This document shows, one piece after another, positions 34,732 through 42,910 of a stretch of 64,000 nucleotides of DNA. Position 1 is the first letter of the stretch. Each line of letters begins with the position of its first letter. The translations under genes and the position numbers were made by a program. Location: positions 20,635 to 84,634 of the forward strand of contig JAKMGP010000029.1 in NCBI GenBank assembly GCA_022424905.1, read 5' to 3'. The stretch is from Akkermansiaceae bacterium (lineage in GTDB: Bacteria > Verrucomicrobiota > Verrucomicrobiia > Verrucomicrobiales > Akkermansiaceae). The notes below the pieces were generated by a model. The model saw only the letters and a list, made by a program, of their open reading frames with translations. It did not search any database and was not told the DNA's origin.

Positions 34732-35205
34732 TTACATCTGCCCATCTAGGAGGACCTTCAGCTCCCCTTGGAAGCTTACCAAATCTGCTTCCGAAGGCTG
34801 ATAGCCTGGCTGGTCGGGATCAATCGAGGGGCGGCCCATTTCATCGATAAGCCATAAACCCTTCATTCCATCACTAAATGTGACCGTTCCGCTTACCATT
34901 GAGCCAGGGCGTGCAACTTGATCAAGGCTAGCTGAGACGCTTCCACCACTTGGTTTTGCTCCTTCAAGATCTGGTTCCTCCTCAACCTGTGGGACTTCAA
35001 TGACTTCTTCAGTCTGAACTTCCTCCTCGTCCACTTGAAAATTTAATTCTAGATCTAAAGAAAGGAATCGCGTGTCCATATAAGTTGCCTTGAAACCGAA
35101 ATCATCATTCAGCCGTCGTTGAACATCGGCCATCTGAGCACCATCAGCAACCCATCCTTTAACCATCTCAACTTGTTCGCTGCTTAAATCGCTAACGCTA
35201 ACCAT
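34732..35205 (-). CDS. Acidic hypothetical protein
   Basis: 157 residues from the ATG at 35205. The N-terminal 55 residues (SEQVEMVKGWVADGAQMADVQRRLNDDFG) look like a small helical domain, followed by an acidic linker (EEEVQTEEVIEVPQVEEEP) and a beta-rich C-terminal part with GTVTFSDGMKGLWLIDEMGRP. I recognise no known function; proteins of this plan seem typical for verrucomicrobia. Its stop is nine bases from the convergent sigma-factor gene. Confidence 0.7.
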   Translation of the reverse strand: MVSVSDLSSEQVEMVKGWVADGAQMADVQRRLNDDFGFKATYMDTRFLSLDLELNFQVDEEEVQTEEVIEVPQVEEEPDLEGAKPSGGSVSASLDQVARPGSMVSGTVTFSDGMKGLWLIDEMGRPSIDPDQPGYQPSEADLVSFQGELKVLLDGQM

Positions 35206-35248
35206 GCACAAGAGCTAAGCGCCTCAAATAAAAAACCCAAGACTCAAT

Positions 35249-36364
35249 TCACGCACGGTGCCACTTCTTAACGAAGTTTAGCATTTCCCCTTCCTGATCC
35301 TCGATTGATTTCACCAAAGCGAGCTGAGTTCGGCAGCGATCCAAATTATGATTATCACGATGAACTCTGAAGTATTTATCCCCTTCCAAATAGTCGGTTA
35401 AAAAACGAATCCCCGTTTCTAAAGCAATTAATTTTGCCGAAAAAGGAAGCAGGTCGATCTCCAATGGAGTAAGGAAATTCGCGGCGGTCTCGAGATAGCC
35501 TTCAACGATTGCCTCGAACATAGGGAGACGCATTTCAACTTTGGACGCATCGGGCTCATCCTCGGCGACAGGGCTTGTCGCTCCCCGAATCAAATCTCCA
35601 AAATCATATAAAGCGAGTCCCGGCATCACCGTATCTAAATCGATCACGCAAACCGCTTCATCAGTCTGCTCATCGATCATGACATTATTAAGTTTGGTGT
35701 CATTGTGCGTTACCCTCTCGATTAAACGTCCAGCTGCGAGATGATCCAAAAGCACTCCGGTAATCGACTCTCTTGAGGCAATAAAGTCGATCTCTCGCTG
35801 GACCTCCTTAACGCGATCGCAGGGATCACTTTTTATCGCTGTAATCAGTCGAGAGTATCGTTCAGGGGTATTGTGAAATCCTGGAATGGTAACCTCCACC
35901 TTTTCAATCGGAAGATCACTCACGAGATCCTGAAATGCCCCAAATGCCTTGGCCGCCTGATAGGCTTGACGAGTGTTTTCCACCACGTCGTAAGTCCTAC
36001 AACCCTCAATAAAATTATAACAACGCCAGATCCCTCCGGAAACACCAGAAATACAGTTTTTCCCATCTCTTCCGGGGTAAAGATTAAGAGTCTGGCCACC
36101 AAAATCCCGCTTTCTGCGGAATACCTTACGATTGATATGATTGGTTACCCGCTCAATATTCTTCATCACCACTAGAGGTTTTGGAAAAACATTTTCGTTA
36201 ATTCGCTGAAAAATATATCGACGAGTCCCCCCGTCCTCATTCCGATAAGCGGCTAGATAGGTCGTGTTGATATGACCACTTTGAACCTCTTCACCATCGA
36301 TAAAGGTCCCATTAATTGCAAATTGGCTACCAATTGCGGCAATATCATCTTTCCGAGCTTCCAT
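35249..36364 (-). CDS. N-acetylhexosamine-kinase-like phosphotransferase
   Basis: 371 residues of the aminoglycoside-phosphotransferase/NahK fold. The phosphate-transfer loop is VTHNDTKLNNVMID and the metal-binding segment CVIDLDTVMPGLALYDFGD; the N-terminal part has GHINTTYL (nucleotide loop) and YIFQRINENVFPKP, as in N-acetylhexosamine 1-kinases (NahK) that make GlcNAc-1-P or GalNAc-1-P. This is inference from motif similarity; another sugar alcohol is possible. GTG at 36367 is an alternative start. It follows the SenB-like glycosyltransferase gene by nine bases in an operon headed by cysS, so its product may feed UDP-sugar synthesis for that enzyme. Confidence 0.8.
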   Translation of the reverse strand: MEARKDDIAAIGSQFAINGTFIDGEEVQSGHINTTYLAAYRNEDGGTRRYIFQRINENVFPKPLVVMKNIERVTNHINRKVFRRKRDFGGQTLNLYPGRDGKNCISGVSGGIWRCYNFIEGCRTYDVVENTRQAYQAAKAFGAFQDLVSDLPIEKVEVTIPGFHNTPERYSRLITAIKSDPCDRVKEVQREIDFIASRESITGVLLDHLAAGRLIERVTHNDTKLNNVMIDEQTDEAVCVIDLDTVMPGLALYDFGDLIRGATSPVAEDEPDASKVEMRLPMFEAIVEGYLETAANFLTPLEIDLLPFSAKLIALETGIRFLTDYLEGDKYFRVHRDNHNLDRCRTQLALVKSIEDQEGEMLNFVKKWHRA

Positions 36365-36376
36365 CACTTGCCTATT

Positions 36377-37321
36377 TTACTTTAGGTCTCTTAACAATTC
36401 AAGCCATGACTCTGATTCTCTCACCCAAGAGAATAACGGAAGCCGATCAGCTGACAGGCGGCTCCACTCATCAAGATCTACCCGCTGGTGCATGATAGCT
36501 TCGAGCGCTTTAGCCATTCCCCCTTCCTCAAAATAGCCCGGATAATCATCACCCAGAAGCCCTACGTTTCCCTCGATCCTACTTGCCAGAACCGGAACAC
36601 CCATCGTCATCGCCTCCAAAACCGCGTTTGCTCCTCCTTCCAAAATCGAACTATTAATGGTCAGTGAACTTTTGGCACACAGGGCCAGAGACTCCCCTCT
36701 TGGTAATCCTCCGCACCACCGATACCTTTTATCCTCTTCCATCCAAAATTCCGCTGTTTTGCGCATCTTCTCATCTAAAGCCTGTCCAATTTGCCAAACT
36801 TCAAGATCAGACCACTCCGGATACTGAGCTAGGGTTTCAATCGTCAAAAATGGTCGTTTTACGGGTCGCAGATGTCCCACCACTGAAATCACAAACGGCG
36901 ATTGGCTCGGGGTGGCTTTCACAGCTATCGAATCGAGACTTGAGCGTATCACGACCGTCTTATCTCGCACTTTCTCGGGAAGTTTTTGAATCGCGGCTTC
37001 TTGGGGCACAACGATCCGATCCGCCAGCTGCAGGGCGTCCTCCCCAATTTGAGACCCCTCCGGGAGCCCCTGATAAATATCGGTGCCCGTCAGCAAAATG
37101 ATGACTTTCCCTTTCGGTGTCTTCTTTTTGAAATCAAAAACCGCTGGGGCACCTTTAATGGCATGGAGTGTGATCAGAATATCGGCGAGCTCACCATCAT
37201 TACCATGCGCACCTCTTGCCTCGATACCTCCTTCATTTAGCATCGCCACGATTCGGTCAGTGGTAACCGAGTTTCCCTTCAGCTCGGAGAGCGGATAAGG
37301 TGACGCTACGCAGACCTTCAT
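36377..37321 (-). CDS. SenB-like glycosyltransferase (candidate selenosugar synthase)
   Basis: A 314-residue glycosyltransferase of the GT-B fold that carries, in order, the motifs I associate with the TIGR04348/SenB family: ILLTGTDIYQGLPEG (about 90), LADRIVVPQEAA, VVGHLRPVKRPF (about 148), YRWCGGLPRGE, EGGANAVLEAMTMGVPVLAS (about 232) and EGNVGLLGDDYPGYFEEGG. SenB is known to transfer a UDP-sugar (UDP-Glc or UDP-GlcNAc) onto selenophosphate to give a 1-selenosugar in selenoneine biosynthesis. The partner genes senA and a senC/selD-like gene are not in the window, so selenoneine itself is not implied. The start overlaps the cysS stop by four bases (ATGA), and a kinase gene follows. Confidence 0.75.
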   Translation of the reverse strand: MKVCVASPYPLSELKGNSVTTDRIVAMLNEGGIEARGAHGNDGELADILITLHAIKGAPAVFDFKKKTPKGKVIILLTGTDIYQGLPEGSQIGEDALQLADRIVVPQEAAIQKLPEKVRDKTVVIRSSLDSIAVKATPSQSPFVISVVGHLRPVKRPFLTIETLAQYPEWSDLEVWQIGQALDEKMRKTAEFWMEEDKRYRWCGGLPRGESLALCAKSSLTINSSILEGGANAVLEAMTMGVPVLASRIEGNVGLLGDDYPGYFEEGGMAKALEAIMHQRVDLDEWSRLSADRLPLFSWVRESESWLELLRDLK

Positions 37322-38682
37322 AACGGAATGACCTCGTAACCCTCGCGACCGTCTTTCACCATCCAGCCATTCTCAGCCAACTCGTCACGATAACGATCCG
37401 AAGCCGCCCAATCCTTGTCCTGACGTGCCTTCCAACGATTCTCGGCAAGTTTGGCGATCTTCTCCGGAACCTCAATTCCCTCGGGTTCGGGCAAGGTCAA
37501 ACCAAGAGAAGCAAGAACCGTAAAGAATCCGTGCCAATCATCCAGAGATCTGGCATTTTTGAGGTTAGCAAAAAGTTCGCCCAAAGCTGCTGCCGTATTT
37601 AAGTCCTCGTTCAATCGCTTGAAGGCACCCGCAAAAACACCTAAGCTCCCACCCTTTGAAAGTTCGCGGTATCCCGGAACGGCATGATCTTTTGCTGCTT
37701 TTGCTAACCTTCCGAGAGCCTCGCGAGCAGCGTGAAGAGATTCCATCGTAAAGTTCAATTGCTTACGATAGTTCGCCCCAATTAAAACATAACGAACTTC
37801 CATCGGCGACCAACCTTCATCCGCTAAATCGCTCAAGGTATAAAGAGTTCCACTCGACTTCGACATTTTCTTGCCATTCACCAGCAGGTGGGTGGAGTGA
37901 AACCAATGCCGAGCAAATTCCCCACCACACGAACACTTAGATTGTGCCAACTCGTTTTCGTGGTGCGGAAAAACCAAGTCCTCCCCACCGCTATGAAGAT
38001 CGAAAGTCCTACCCAGGTATTTTAATATCATCGCCGAACACTCAAGGTGCCAGCCAGGCCGCCCCTCTCCCCACGGACTACTCCAATAGTTGTCACCGTC
38101 CTCGTCACGACGACTTTTCCAGAGAACAAAATCGGCGATATTATCCTTTGCGTATTCATCAGAATTAGCTCGCTCGTTCTGGGTCTTTCCCAAATCAAGC
38201 TCACGTTGATCGAGACGCGATAGTTTTCCATATTCAGAAAATGAAGTGATTTTGAAATAGACTGAGCCATCCTCTGATGCATAAGCGTGGCCCTTCTCCA
38301 ATAATTCTTCGATCATCGCAACCTGCTCTGGGATATGTTCCACCGCACTTGGTTCAATGTGTGGCTTAAGACAATTAAGAGCCTCGCAATCAGCGTGAAA
38401 CCTGTCGCGCCATTGAGCCGTAAAATCAGCCAATTGCATGCCAGCGCTTACCGAATCACGGATCGTCTTATCATCCACGTCCGTTATATTACGGACATGC
38501 TTAGTTTTCATACCCCCTAACTCGAGAACCCTCCGCATCACGTCTTGTATCACGAAAGTTCGAAAATTACCGATATGGGCCGGGCCATATACCGTCGGCC
38601 CACAGCAATAAAACCTGAAGACTTTACCATCCACCGGCTCAAGGGGAACGACTTCGCGCGTTAGAGTGTCAAACAACCTCAC
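37318..38682 (-). CDS. cysS: Cysteinyl-tRNA synthetase
   Basis: Class I synthetase that charges tRNA-Cys. The HIGH motif is in [16 protein letters not shown], the KMSKS motif in [15 protein letters not shown], and the zinc/cysteine-specific site uses the CCGPTVY cysteine with WHLECSAM and [13 protein letters not shown]-terminal DALR-type helical domain and [14 protein letters not shown] follow. I prefer GTG 38682, which gives [14 protein letters not shown] as in the family; TTG 38730 would add 16 residues. The gene is divergent from the 93-residue membrane protein and is the first of a three-gene operon with the SenB-like glycosyltransferase and the kinase. It is not MshC: the anticodon-binding domain is present. 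Confidence 0.96.
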   Translation of the reverse strand: MRLFDTLTREVVPLEPVDGKVFRFYCCGPTVYGPAHIGNFRTFVIQDVMRRVLELGGMKTKHVRNITDVDDKTIRDSVSAGMQLADFTAQWRDRFHADCEALNCLKPHIEPSAVEHIPEQVAMIEELLEKGHAYASEDGSVYFKITSFSEYGKLSRLDQRELDLGKTQNERANSDEYAKDNIADFVLWKSRRDEDGDNYWSSPWGEGRPGWHLECSAMILKYLGRTFDLHSGGEDLVFPHHENELAQSKCSCGGEFARHWFHSTHLLVNGKKMSKSSGTLYTLSDLADEGWSPMEVRYVLIGANYRKQLNFTMESLHAAREALGRLAKAAKDHAVPGYRELSKGGSLGVFAGAFKRLNEDLNTAAALGELFANLKNARSLDDWHGFFTVLASLGLTLPEPEGIEVPEKIAKLAENRWKARQDKDWAASDRYRDELAENGWMVKDGREGYEVIPL

Positions 38683-38766
38683 GGGGCGAGCATTAACAGC
38701 CCTCGTGTTCCGGGCAATCGAATTTCCCAAGATTGCGTCTCTTCGCTTTTCTGTCAGACTACCCGT

Positions 38767-39048
38767 ATGAGCAAACGCTCCCGGATTATTTTAAGTGGCA
38801 TGATTCCAATCTTGCTAGTCTCGGCGACAATTCTCGGAATCGGTCTAGGTGGACGTCTCCCCGGTCTTCCTGGAGAAATCTTCCGCAAGATCACCGGATT
38901 CATGTTCACCCCTGTCTTCTTAGAGCTAACTTTTGCCTTTCTTGGGCTTCTAGCCGTCTTTTCAATCAACAACATTCGCCTCCAAAAACAAGGTGATGAA
39001 TATGTCTCACTTGAAGTTGAAGAAGGCCAAAAAGACCAAAAACCATGA
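38767..39048 (+). CDS. Small two-helix membrane protein
   Basis: 93 residues with two predicted transmembrane helices (about 9-30 and 46-66, the second FTPVFLELTFAFLGLLAVF), a short periplasmic stretch with GLGGRLPGLPGE and a charged C-terminal tail ending EGQKDQKP. Function unknown. Its last four bases overlap the pdxH start (ATGA), so the two are translationally coupled. Confidence 0.78.
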   Translation: MSKRSRIILSGMIPILLVSATILGIGLGGRLPGLPGEIFRKITGFMFTPVFLELTFAFLGLLAVFSINNIRLQKQGDEYVSLEVEEGQKDQKP

Positions 39049-39686
39049 ACCTTGCAAACCTTCGCGAAGACTACACGAAAGGTGGCATCAGCCGGTCTAG
39101 CATCAAGAGTGACCCTTTCACGCAATTTGAAGAGTGGCTAGAAGTCGCCCATGAGCAAAAGATACCAGACGCCAATGCCATGACCGTGGCCACCGCCGGG
39201 AAGGATGGTGTGGTGACCTCTCGCACACTTCTTCTCAAAGGAATTGTTGATGGCAATCTACAATTTTTCACGAACTATCGCTCAAAGAAAGCTCAGGACC
39301 TCGCTGAGAATCCGAATGCTTCGGTCACGATCCTCTGGAAAGAATTGGAACGCCAAATCTGTGTTCGAGGAAAAGTGGAAAAAACCTCGCGGCAGACATC
39401 TGAAGATTATTTTAAAATCCGCCCCTACAATTCTCAAATCGGCGCTTGGGTTTCCGAATCTCAATCTGAGCCTATCGTGGACCGCGCAACAATCGCCACC
39501 CGGCAAAACGAGCTTGAAATGAAATTTCCAAAAGGAACTGAGGTTCCCTGTCCAGAATTTTGGGGTGGTTATAACCTGATACCAAACTACATCGAATTCT
39601 GGCAAGGTCGACAAGGCCGCTTGCACGATCGCCTTTGCTTTTTGAGATCAGGCGAAAATTGGAAACTTAAGCGCCTCAGCCCCTAG
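39045..39686 (+). CDS. pdxH: Pyridoxamine 5'-phosphate oxidase
   Basis: A 213-residue FMN-dependent oxidase that converts pyridoxine or pyridoxamine 5'-phosphate into pyridoxal 5'-phosphate. The conserved blocks are DPFTQFEEWL, NAMTVATAGKDGVVTSRTLLLKGI, FFTNYRSKKAQDLAENP, RPYNSQIGAWVS, FWGGYNLIPNYIEFWQGRQGRLHDRLCF and the C-terminal W-KRLSP tail. Length and ends match the family. It is cotranslated with the membrane protein upstream and overlaps the convergent GDPD gene by four bases. Confidence 0.96.
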   Translation: MNLANLREDYTKGGISRSSIKSDPFTQFEEWLEVAHEQKIPDANAMTVATAGKDGVVTSRTLLLKGIVDGNLQFFTNYRSKKAQDLAENPNASVTILWKELERQICVRGKVEKTSRQTSEDYFKIRPYNSQIGAWVSESQSEPIVDRATIATRQNELEMKFPKGTEVPCPEFWGGYNLIPNYIEFWQGRQGRLHDRLCFLRSGENWKLKRLSP

Positions 39687-40495
39687 TTGGGGGCCTTCGC
39701 CTTTAAGGCGCCTTTGATCCTCCCCGGGAAATCAGTTGTCACCGACTGTGTTCCCTGGTCCGCGAACCATTGGGCGACTTTGATTTCATTCACTGTCCAA
39801 ACATGATGCTCAAATCCGGTCATTTGTAATTTGGTAATAAATTTATCATTAACTGCAGAGCTACTTGAACTCATTCCATCTGCTTTCACTTTGCGTAAAG
39901 TGGCTAGAGAATCTTCCAATGAAGGCGTGAAGGAACCGTCTTGATTTTGTTTTACATTGGAAAGCCAGTAGGCCTTGAAGTAAGGAGCCTCCATCTTCAC
40001 CGCCCCGATAATTTTGGCATCAAAACAAATAAAAACGACCTGCTCTTTCTTAAGCTGGGACTTAGAAACCTCTCTCAAAAGCGGCGAAATAATTTCAAGT
40101 CCACATTTAATCTCAATGTAGATCTTTTTTTCCGCTGGAATCGTCTCAAACACTTCTCCAATTGTTGGGATTGAAGTGCCCTTAAATGCAGCCCCCTTTT
40201 TTATTCCCACATCTAATTTTTTGAGTTCTGCCAGAGTAGTATCCTTAACCACCAAGTTTTTCCCCGCCACTTTTTTGGTGTTCGCATCATGGATACAAAC
40301 AACATGGCCATCTTTAGTGAGATGAAAATCGCCTTCGATTGCGTCGGCTCCTTGCTTCCATGCCAAATTGAATGCCGGGATTGTATTTTCAGGAGCCTCA
40401 CCCGATGCCCCGCGATGTGCTACTATCATGGGTGTCCCTGCCAACGCAAATTGACCTAACACACCGAAAATTAAGATGTAAAAATGAGCTCTCAC
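39683..40495 (-). CDS. Secreted glycerophosphodiester phosphodiesterase
   Basis: 270 residues with an N-terminal signal peptide (MRAHFYILIFGVLGQFALAG), so it acts outside the cytoplasm on glycerophosphodiesters from phospholipid turnover. The GDPD core is complete: AHRGASGEAPENT (catalytic His), DAIEGDFHLTKDGHVVCIHD (metal ligands and second His), IPTIGEVFETIP and YIEIKCG. The C-terminal part HVWTVNE and DFPGRIKG matches the TIM-barrel end. Start is GTG at 40495. The gene stands alone between convergent pdxH and bactofilin. Confidence 0.92.
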   Translation of the reverse strand: MRAHFYILIFGVLGQFALAGTPMIVAHRGASGEAPENTIPAFNLAWKQGADAIEGDFHLTKDGHVVCIHDANTKKVAGKNLVVKDTTLAELKKLDVGIKKGAAFKGTSIPTIGEVFETIPAEKKIYIEIKCGLEIISPLLREVSKSQLKKEQVVFICFDAKIIGAVKMEAPYFKAYWLSNVKQNQDGSFTPSLEDSLATLRKVKADGMSSSSSAVNDKFITKLQMTGFEHHVWTVNEIKVAQWFADQGTQSVTTDFPGRIKGALKAKAPN

Positions 40496-40652
40496 TCCGC
40501 AGACGATGTCCTATCGCAGTAAAAAGCAAAAGGGAAATTCGCGCGCCCCGTGAGGCCCATTCCCAACCGCGGAATGAAAACTCGTTACCCTTTTTTACAT
40601 CCCCTACATAAATCAAAAAAAATAGTGAGCGATGCTTCCCCCTTCAAGGACC

Positions 40653-40687
40653 AAAAAAAAACCGCCGCATCCTGTGAATGCAACGGT
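40653..40687 (-). terminator. Rho-independent terminator of the bactofilin gene
   Basis: Read on the minus strand, ACCGTTGCAT and ATGCGGCGGT pair with two G-U pairs around a short loop and are followed by eight T. It lies about 25 bases past the bactofilin stop. Confidence 0.85.
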
Positions 40688-40711
40688 CTGAAAATTTGTT
40701 AGGATTAAAAA

Positions 40712-41032
40712 TCAGCTTCCAATCGAGGTTTTCCCCTGAAGAGTCGCACCTTCCTCCATGCTAAGGGTCTTTGTTTTGATATCCCCCTTGAGCAAAGACT
40801 TCTCCTTTAGCTCGCAACGATCTGATGTAATTGTCCCTTCAACCTTTCCGTAAAGTTTCACTTCCCCAGCCTTAACATCACCCTTGATACTCGCATTTTC
40901 AGCGATCGTCACTTTACCTTTATCAGAGATAATCTCTCCATCGATTTTCCCATCAACGATCATGTCATTTGAAAACTTGATTGATCCATTAATTTCGAGC
41001 CCCTGAGTGAGGATGTTGGTTGCATTTGCCAT
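40712..41032 (-). CDS. Bactofilin-family polymer-forming protein
   Basis: 106 residues composed almost wholly of the DUF583/bactofilin right-handed beta-helix: short repeats such as GSIKFSNDMIVDGKIDGEI, GKVTIAENASIKGDVKA and GEVKLYGKVEGTITSDRCEL. Bactofilins polymerise into filaments that position cell-envelope proteins. Length is short but complete. It is a monocistronic gene with its own terminator, divergent from thiH. Confidence 0.9.
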   Translation of the reverse strand: MANATNILTQGLEINGSIKFSNDMIVDGKIDGEIISDKGKVTIAENASIKGDVKAGEVKLYGKVEGTITSDRCELKEKSLLKGDIKTKTLSMEEGATLQGKTSIGS

Positions 41033-41128
41033 AATCTTGGACGGAGTCCACCAGCTTTAGGGATCTCTGGCAATGCCATTTTTGGGAAAGCTTTTGACAA
41101 AAAGCCCTACAAAGAGGACCACTTTGGC

Positions 41129-42265
41129 GTGAGCTTTGCCAGCCAGTTCAAACCACTCATGGAGGACCCGACTCCTCTCATGCGGAGATTTCGGAAATTA
41201 ATTGATCCCTGCCCTGATCGACAACTCGAGAGCATGGCTCGTCAAAGCCAAACTCTGACTCGCCGCCACTTTGGAAAAACGATGCGTCTCTTTGCACCTC
41301 TCTACCTATCAAACGAGTGTGTAAACAACTGCCAATATTGCGGATTTTCCCGTAATAATCCTATCCTTCGCACCACTCTTACCGTTCCTCAGGTTGTCGC
41401 TGAGGCCAAATATCTTTACGATTTAGGCTTTCGAAACATTCTTCTCGTGGCCGGCGAGCACCCTAAATTTGTTTCAGATGGCTACCTTCAAGAGTGTGTC
41501 AATGCACTGAGAGCCTTAATTCCAACGATTGGAATAGAGGTCGGCCCGATGGAGGATCATCAATACAGCGAGTTGGTCGATCACGGGGCTGAAGGCCTCA
41601 TCGTTTATCAAGAAACTTATCACCAAGAAACTTACGAAGTCCTTCACACCGCTGGCCCTAAGAAGAAATTTAATTGGAGGCTCGATTGTCCTGAGCGCGC
41701 TTACGCTGGAGGCTTTCGCAGAATCGGAATAGGTGCCCTTTTCGGCCTCGCCAACTGGCGCTACGAAGCAATCGCGCTGGCGACTCACCTTGACTATCTA
41801 CTCCGTCATTGTTGGAAAGCCAGCTTCACTATCGCTTTCCCTCGTATGAGACCCCATGCGGGGAACTATCAATACACCCCCAATCCAGAATTATCCCTAG
41901 ACGAACGAAGCCTAGTGCAATTACTCACTGCATTTCGCATTTGCTTTCCTCAAGTTGGAATTGTGCTTTCAACCCGCGAACCAGCAGAACTTCGCGACTC
42001 ACTCTTCCCTCTCGGCGTTACTCATATTTCGGCTGGTTCTCAAACAGACCCGGGGGGCTACACTGGCGCCGGAACCGAGAACCTACATTTAACGGTCAGG
42101 GGACTTCGGGTTGAACTTGAAAAACAACAAGTTCATGATCGGGCGACCGGTCAATTCGAAATCGATGACAAGCGACCGGTCGATGAAATCGCCGGCATTC
42201 TCAAAAATCAGGGATTTGACCCAGTATGGAAAGACTGGGATCCCGCAATTCTTACTTATTCATGA
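41129..42265 (+). CDS. thiH: 2-iminoacetate synthase ThiH
   Basis: A radical SAM enzyme that cleaves tyrosine to dehydroglycine (2-iminoacetate) for the thiazole of thiamin. The cluster motif is CVNNCQYCGFS (CxxxCxxC) with RNNP just after it, and LLVAGEHP, YQETYHQETYEVLHTAGPKKKFNWRLDCPERA and the C-terminal BATS domain are as in ThiH. GTG at 41129 is preceded by AGAGGA; ATG at 41159 is the alternative. thiS follows with a four-base overlap. thiG and thiF are not adjacent. Confidence 0.93.
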   Translation: MSFASQFKPLMEDPTPLMRRFRKLIDPCPDRQLESMARQSQTLTRRHFGKTMRLFAPLYLSNECVNNCQYCGFSRNNPILRTTLTVPQVVAEAKYLYDLGFRNILLVAGEHPKFVSDGYLQECVNALRALIPTIGIEVGPMEDHQYSELVDHGAEGLIVYQETYHQETYEVLHTAGPKKKFNWRLDCPERAYAGGFRRIGIGALFGLANWRYEAIALATHLDYLLRHCWKASFTIAFPRMRPHAGNYQYTPNPELSLDERSLVQLLTAFRICFPQVGIVLSTREPAELRDSLFPLGVTHISAGSQTDPGGYTGAGTENLHLTVRGLRVELEKQQVHDRATGQFEIDDKRPVDEIAGILKNQGFDPVWKDWDPAILTYS

Positions 42266-42462
42266 CTCTCACAATCAACGGAGAAAATCGCAAATTCAAC
42301 AATGGCCTCAATTTACAGGCCCTCCTCGTAGAGTTAGGACTTGCTGAGAAACCAGTGGTGGTTGAACTCAACCAGAAAGCACTCGCGCCTTCTGAGTTCA
42401 AATCCCAGAAGCTCACGAACAATGATCAGCTTGAGATCATTACAATTGCCGCCGGAGGATAA
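42262..42462 (+). CDS. thiS: Sulfur carrier protein ThiS
   Basis: 66 residues of ubiquitin-like fold: MTLTINGENRKFNNGLNLQAL at the start and a C-terminal GG (EIITIAAGG) which is adenylated and then thiocarboxylated to donate sulfur to the thiazole. It overlaps the thiH stop (ATGA). The activating enzyme is not adjacent; the MoeB/ThiF-rhodanese gene at the right end of the window is a candidate. Confidence 0.92.
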   Translation: MTLTINGENRKFNNGLNLQALLVELGLAEKPVVVELNQKALAPSEFKSQKLTNNDQLEIITIAAGG

Positions 42463-42910
42463 CCTAATTCATTCACTTATTTTCTGAACCTAGCTTAGGT
42501 TCAATCAGCTCGACAGGCTGAGAAGCTGCGACTTTGAAAGAGAAGTTATGGAACAACTACCTGTTTGCTCCACCCCTTTTTAGTGGTTGAGGGACCAGTG
42601 TCCTAACATTCGGTTTTGACCCAACAGAAGGGCCAACTGACACAAAGACAGAGAAAAAATCAACCCTATCCCCCAGCCCGTTTCTGAAATCTCTAAATGC
42701 TGTCGTCGGTTCCTTTTCATAGCCACTCATTGTAACAATTCTTTGACTGGCGACACTAAAGCTTCCGCAAAAGAAACCGCAATCGACCCCCACAAAAAGA
42801 AGGGAAATCTTAGATTCTTTACCCCCCATTCGAGATCCAACCACCTTGCTGAATTTTTCACCGCGACAAGGCCTATCCTCTACGATATCTACCCCCTTGC
42901 TTGCCTCACT
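42463..42910. other. 448-base intergenic region between thiS and recQ
   Basis: It contains GAACCTA-GCT-TAGGTTC (42486-42502), a seven-base perfect hairpin lacking a T-run, 24 bases after the thiS stop, and a further CAGC/GCTG pair nearby. Open frames on both strands here have poor codon character and no ribosome binding sites. No known RNA motif was recognised; a recQ leader is possible. Confidence 0.4.

Noticed and set aside
37318-38682. Reading cysS as a mycothiol-type MshC ligase
   Set aside because: The full tRNA-synthetase plan including the C-terminal anticodon-binding domain is present.
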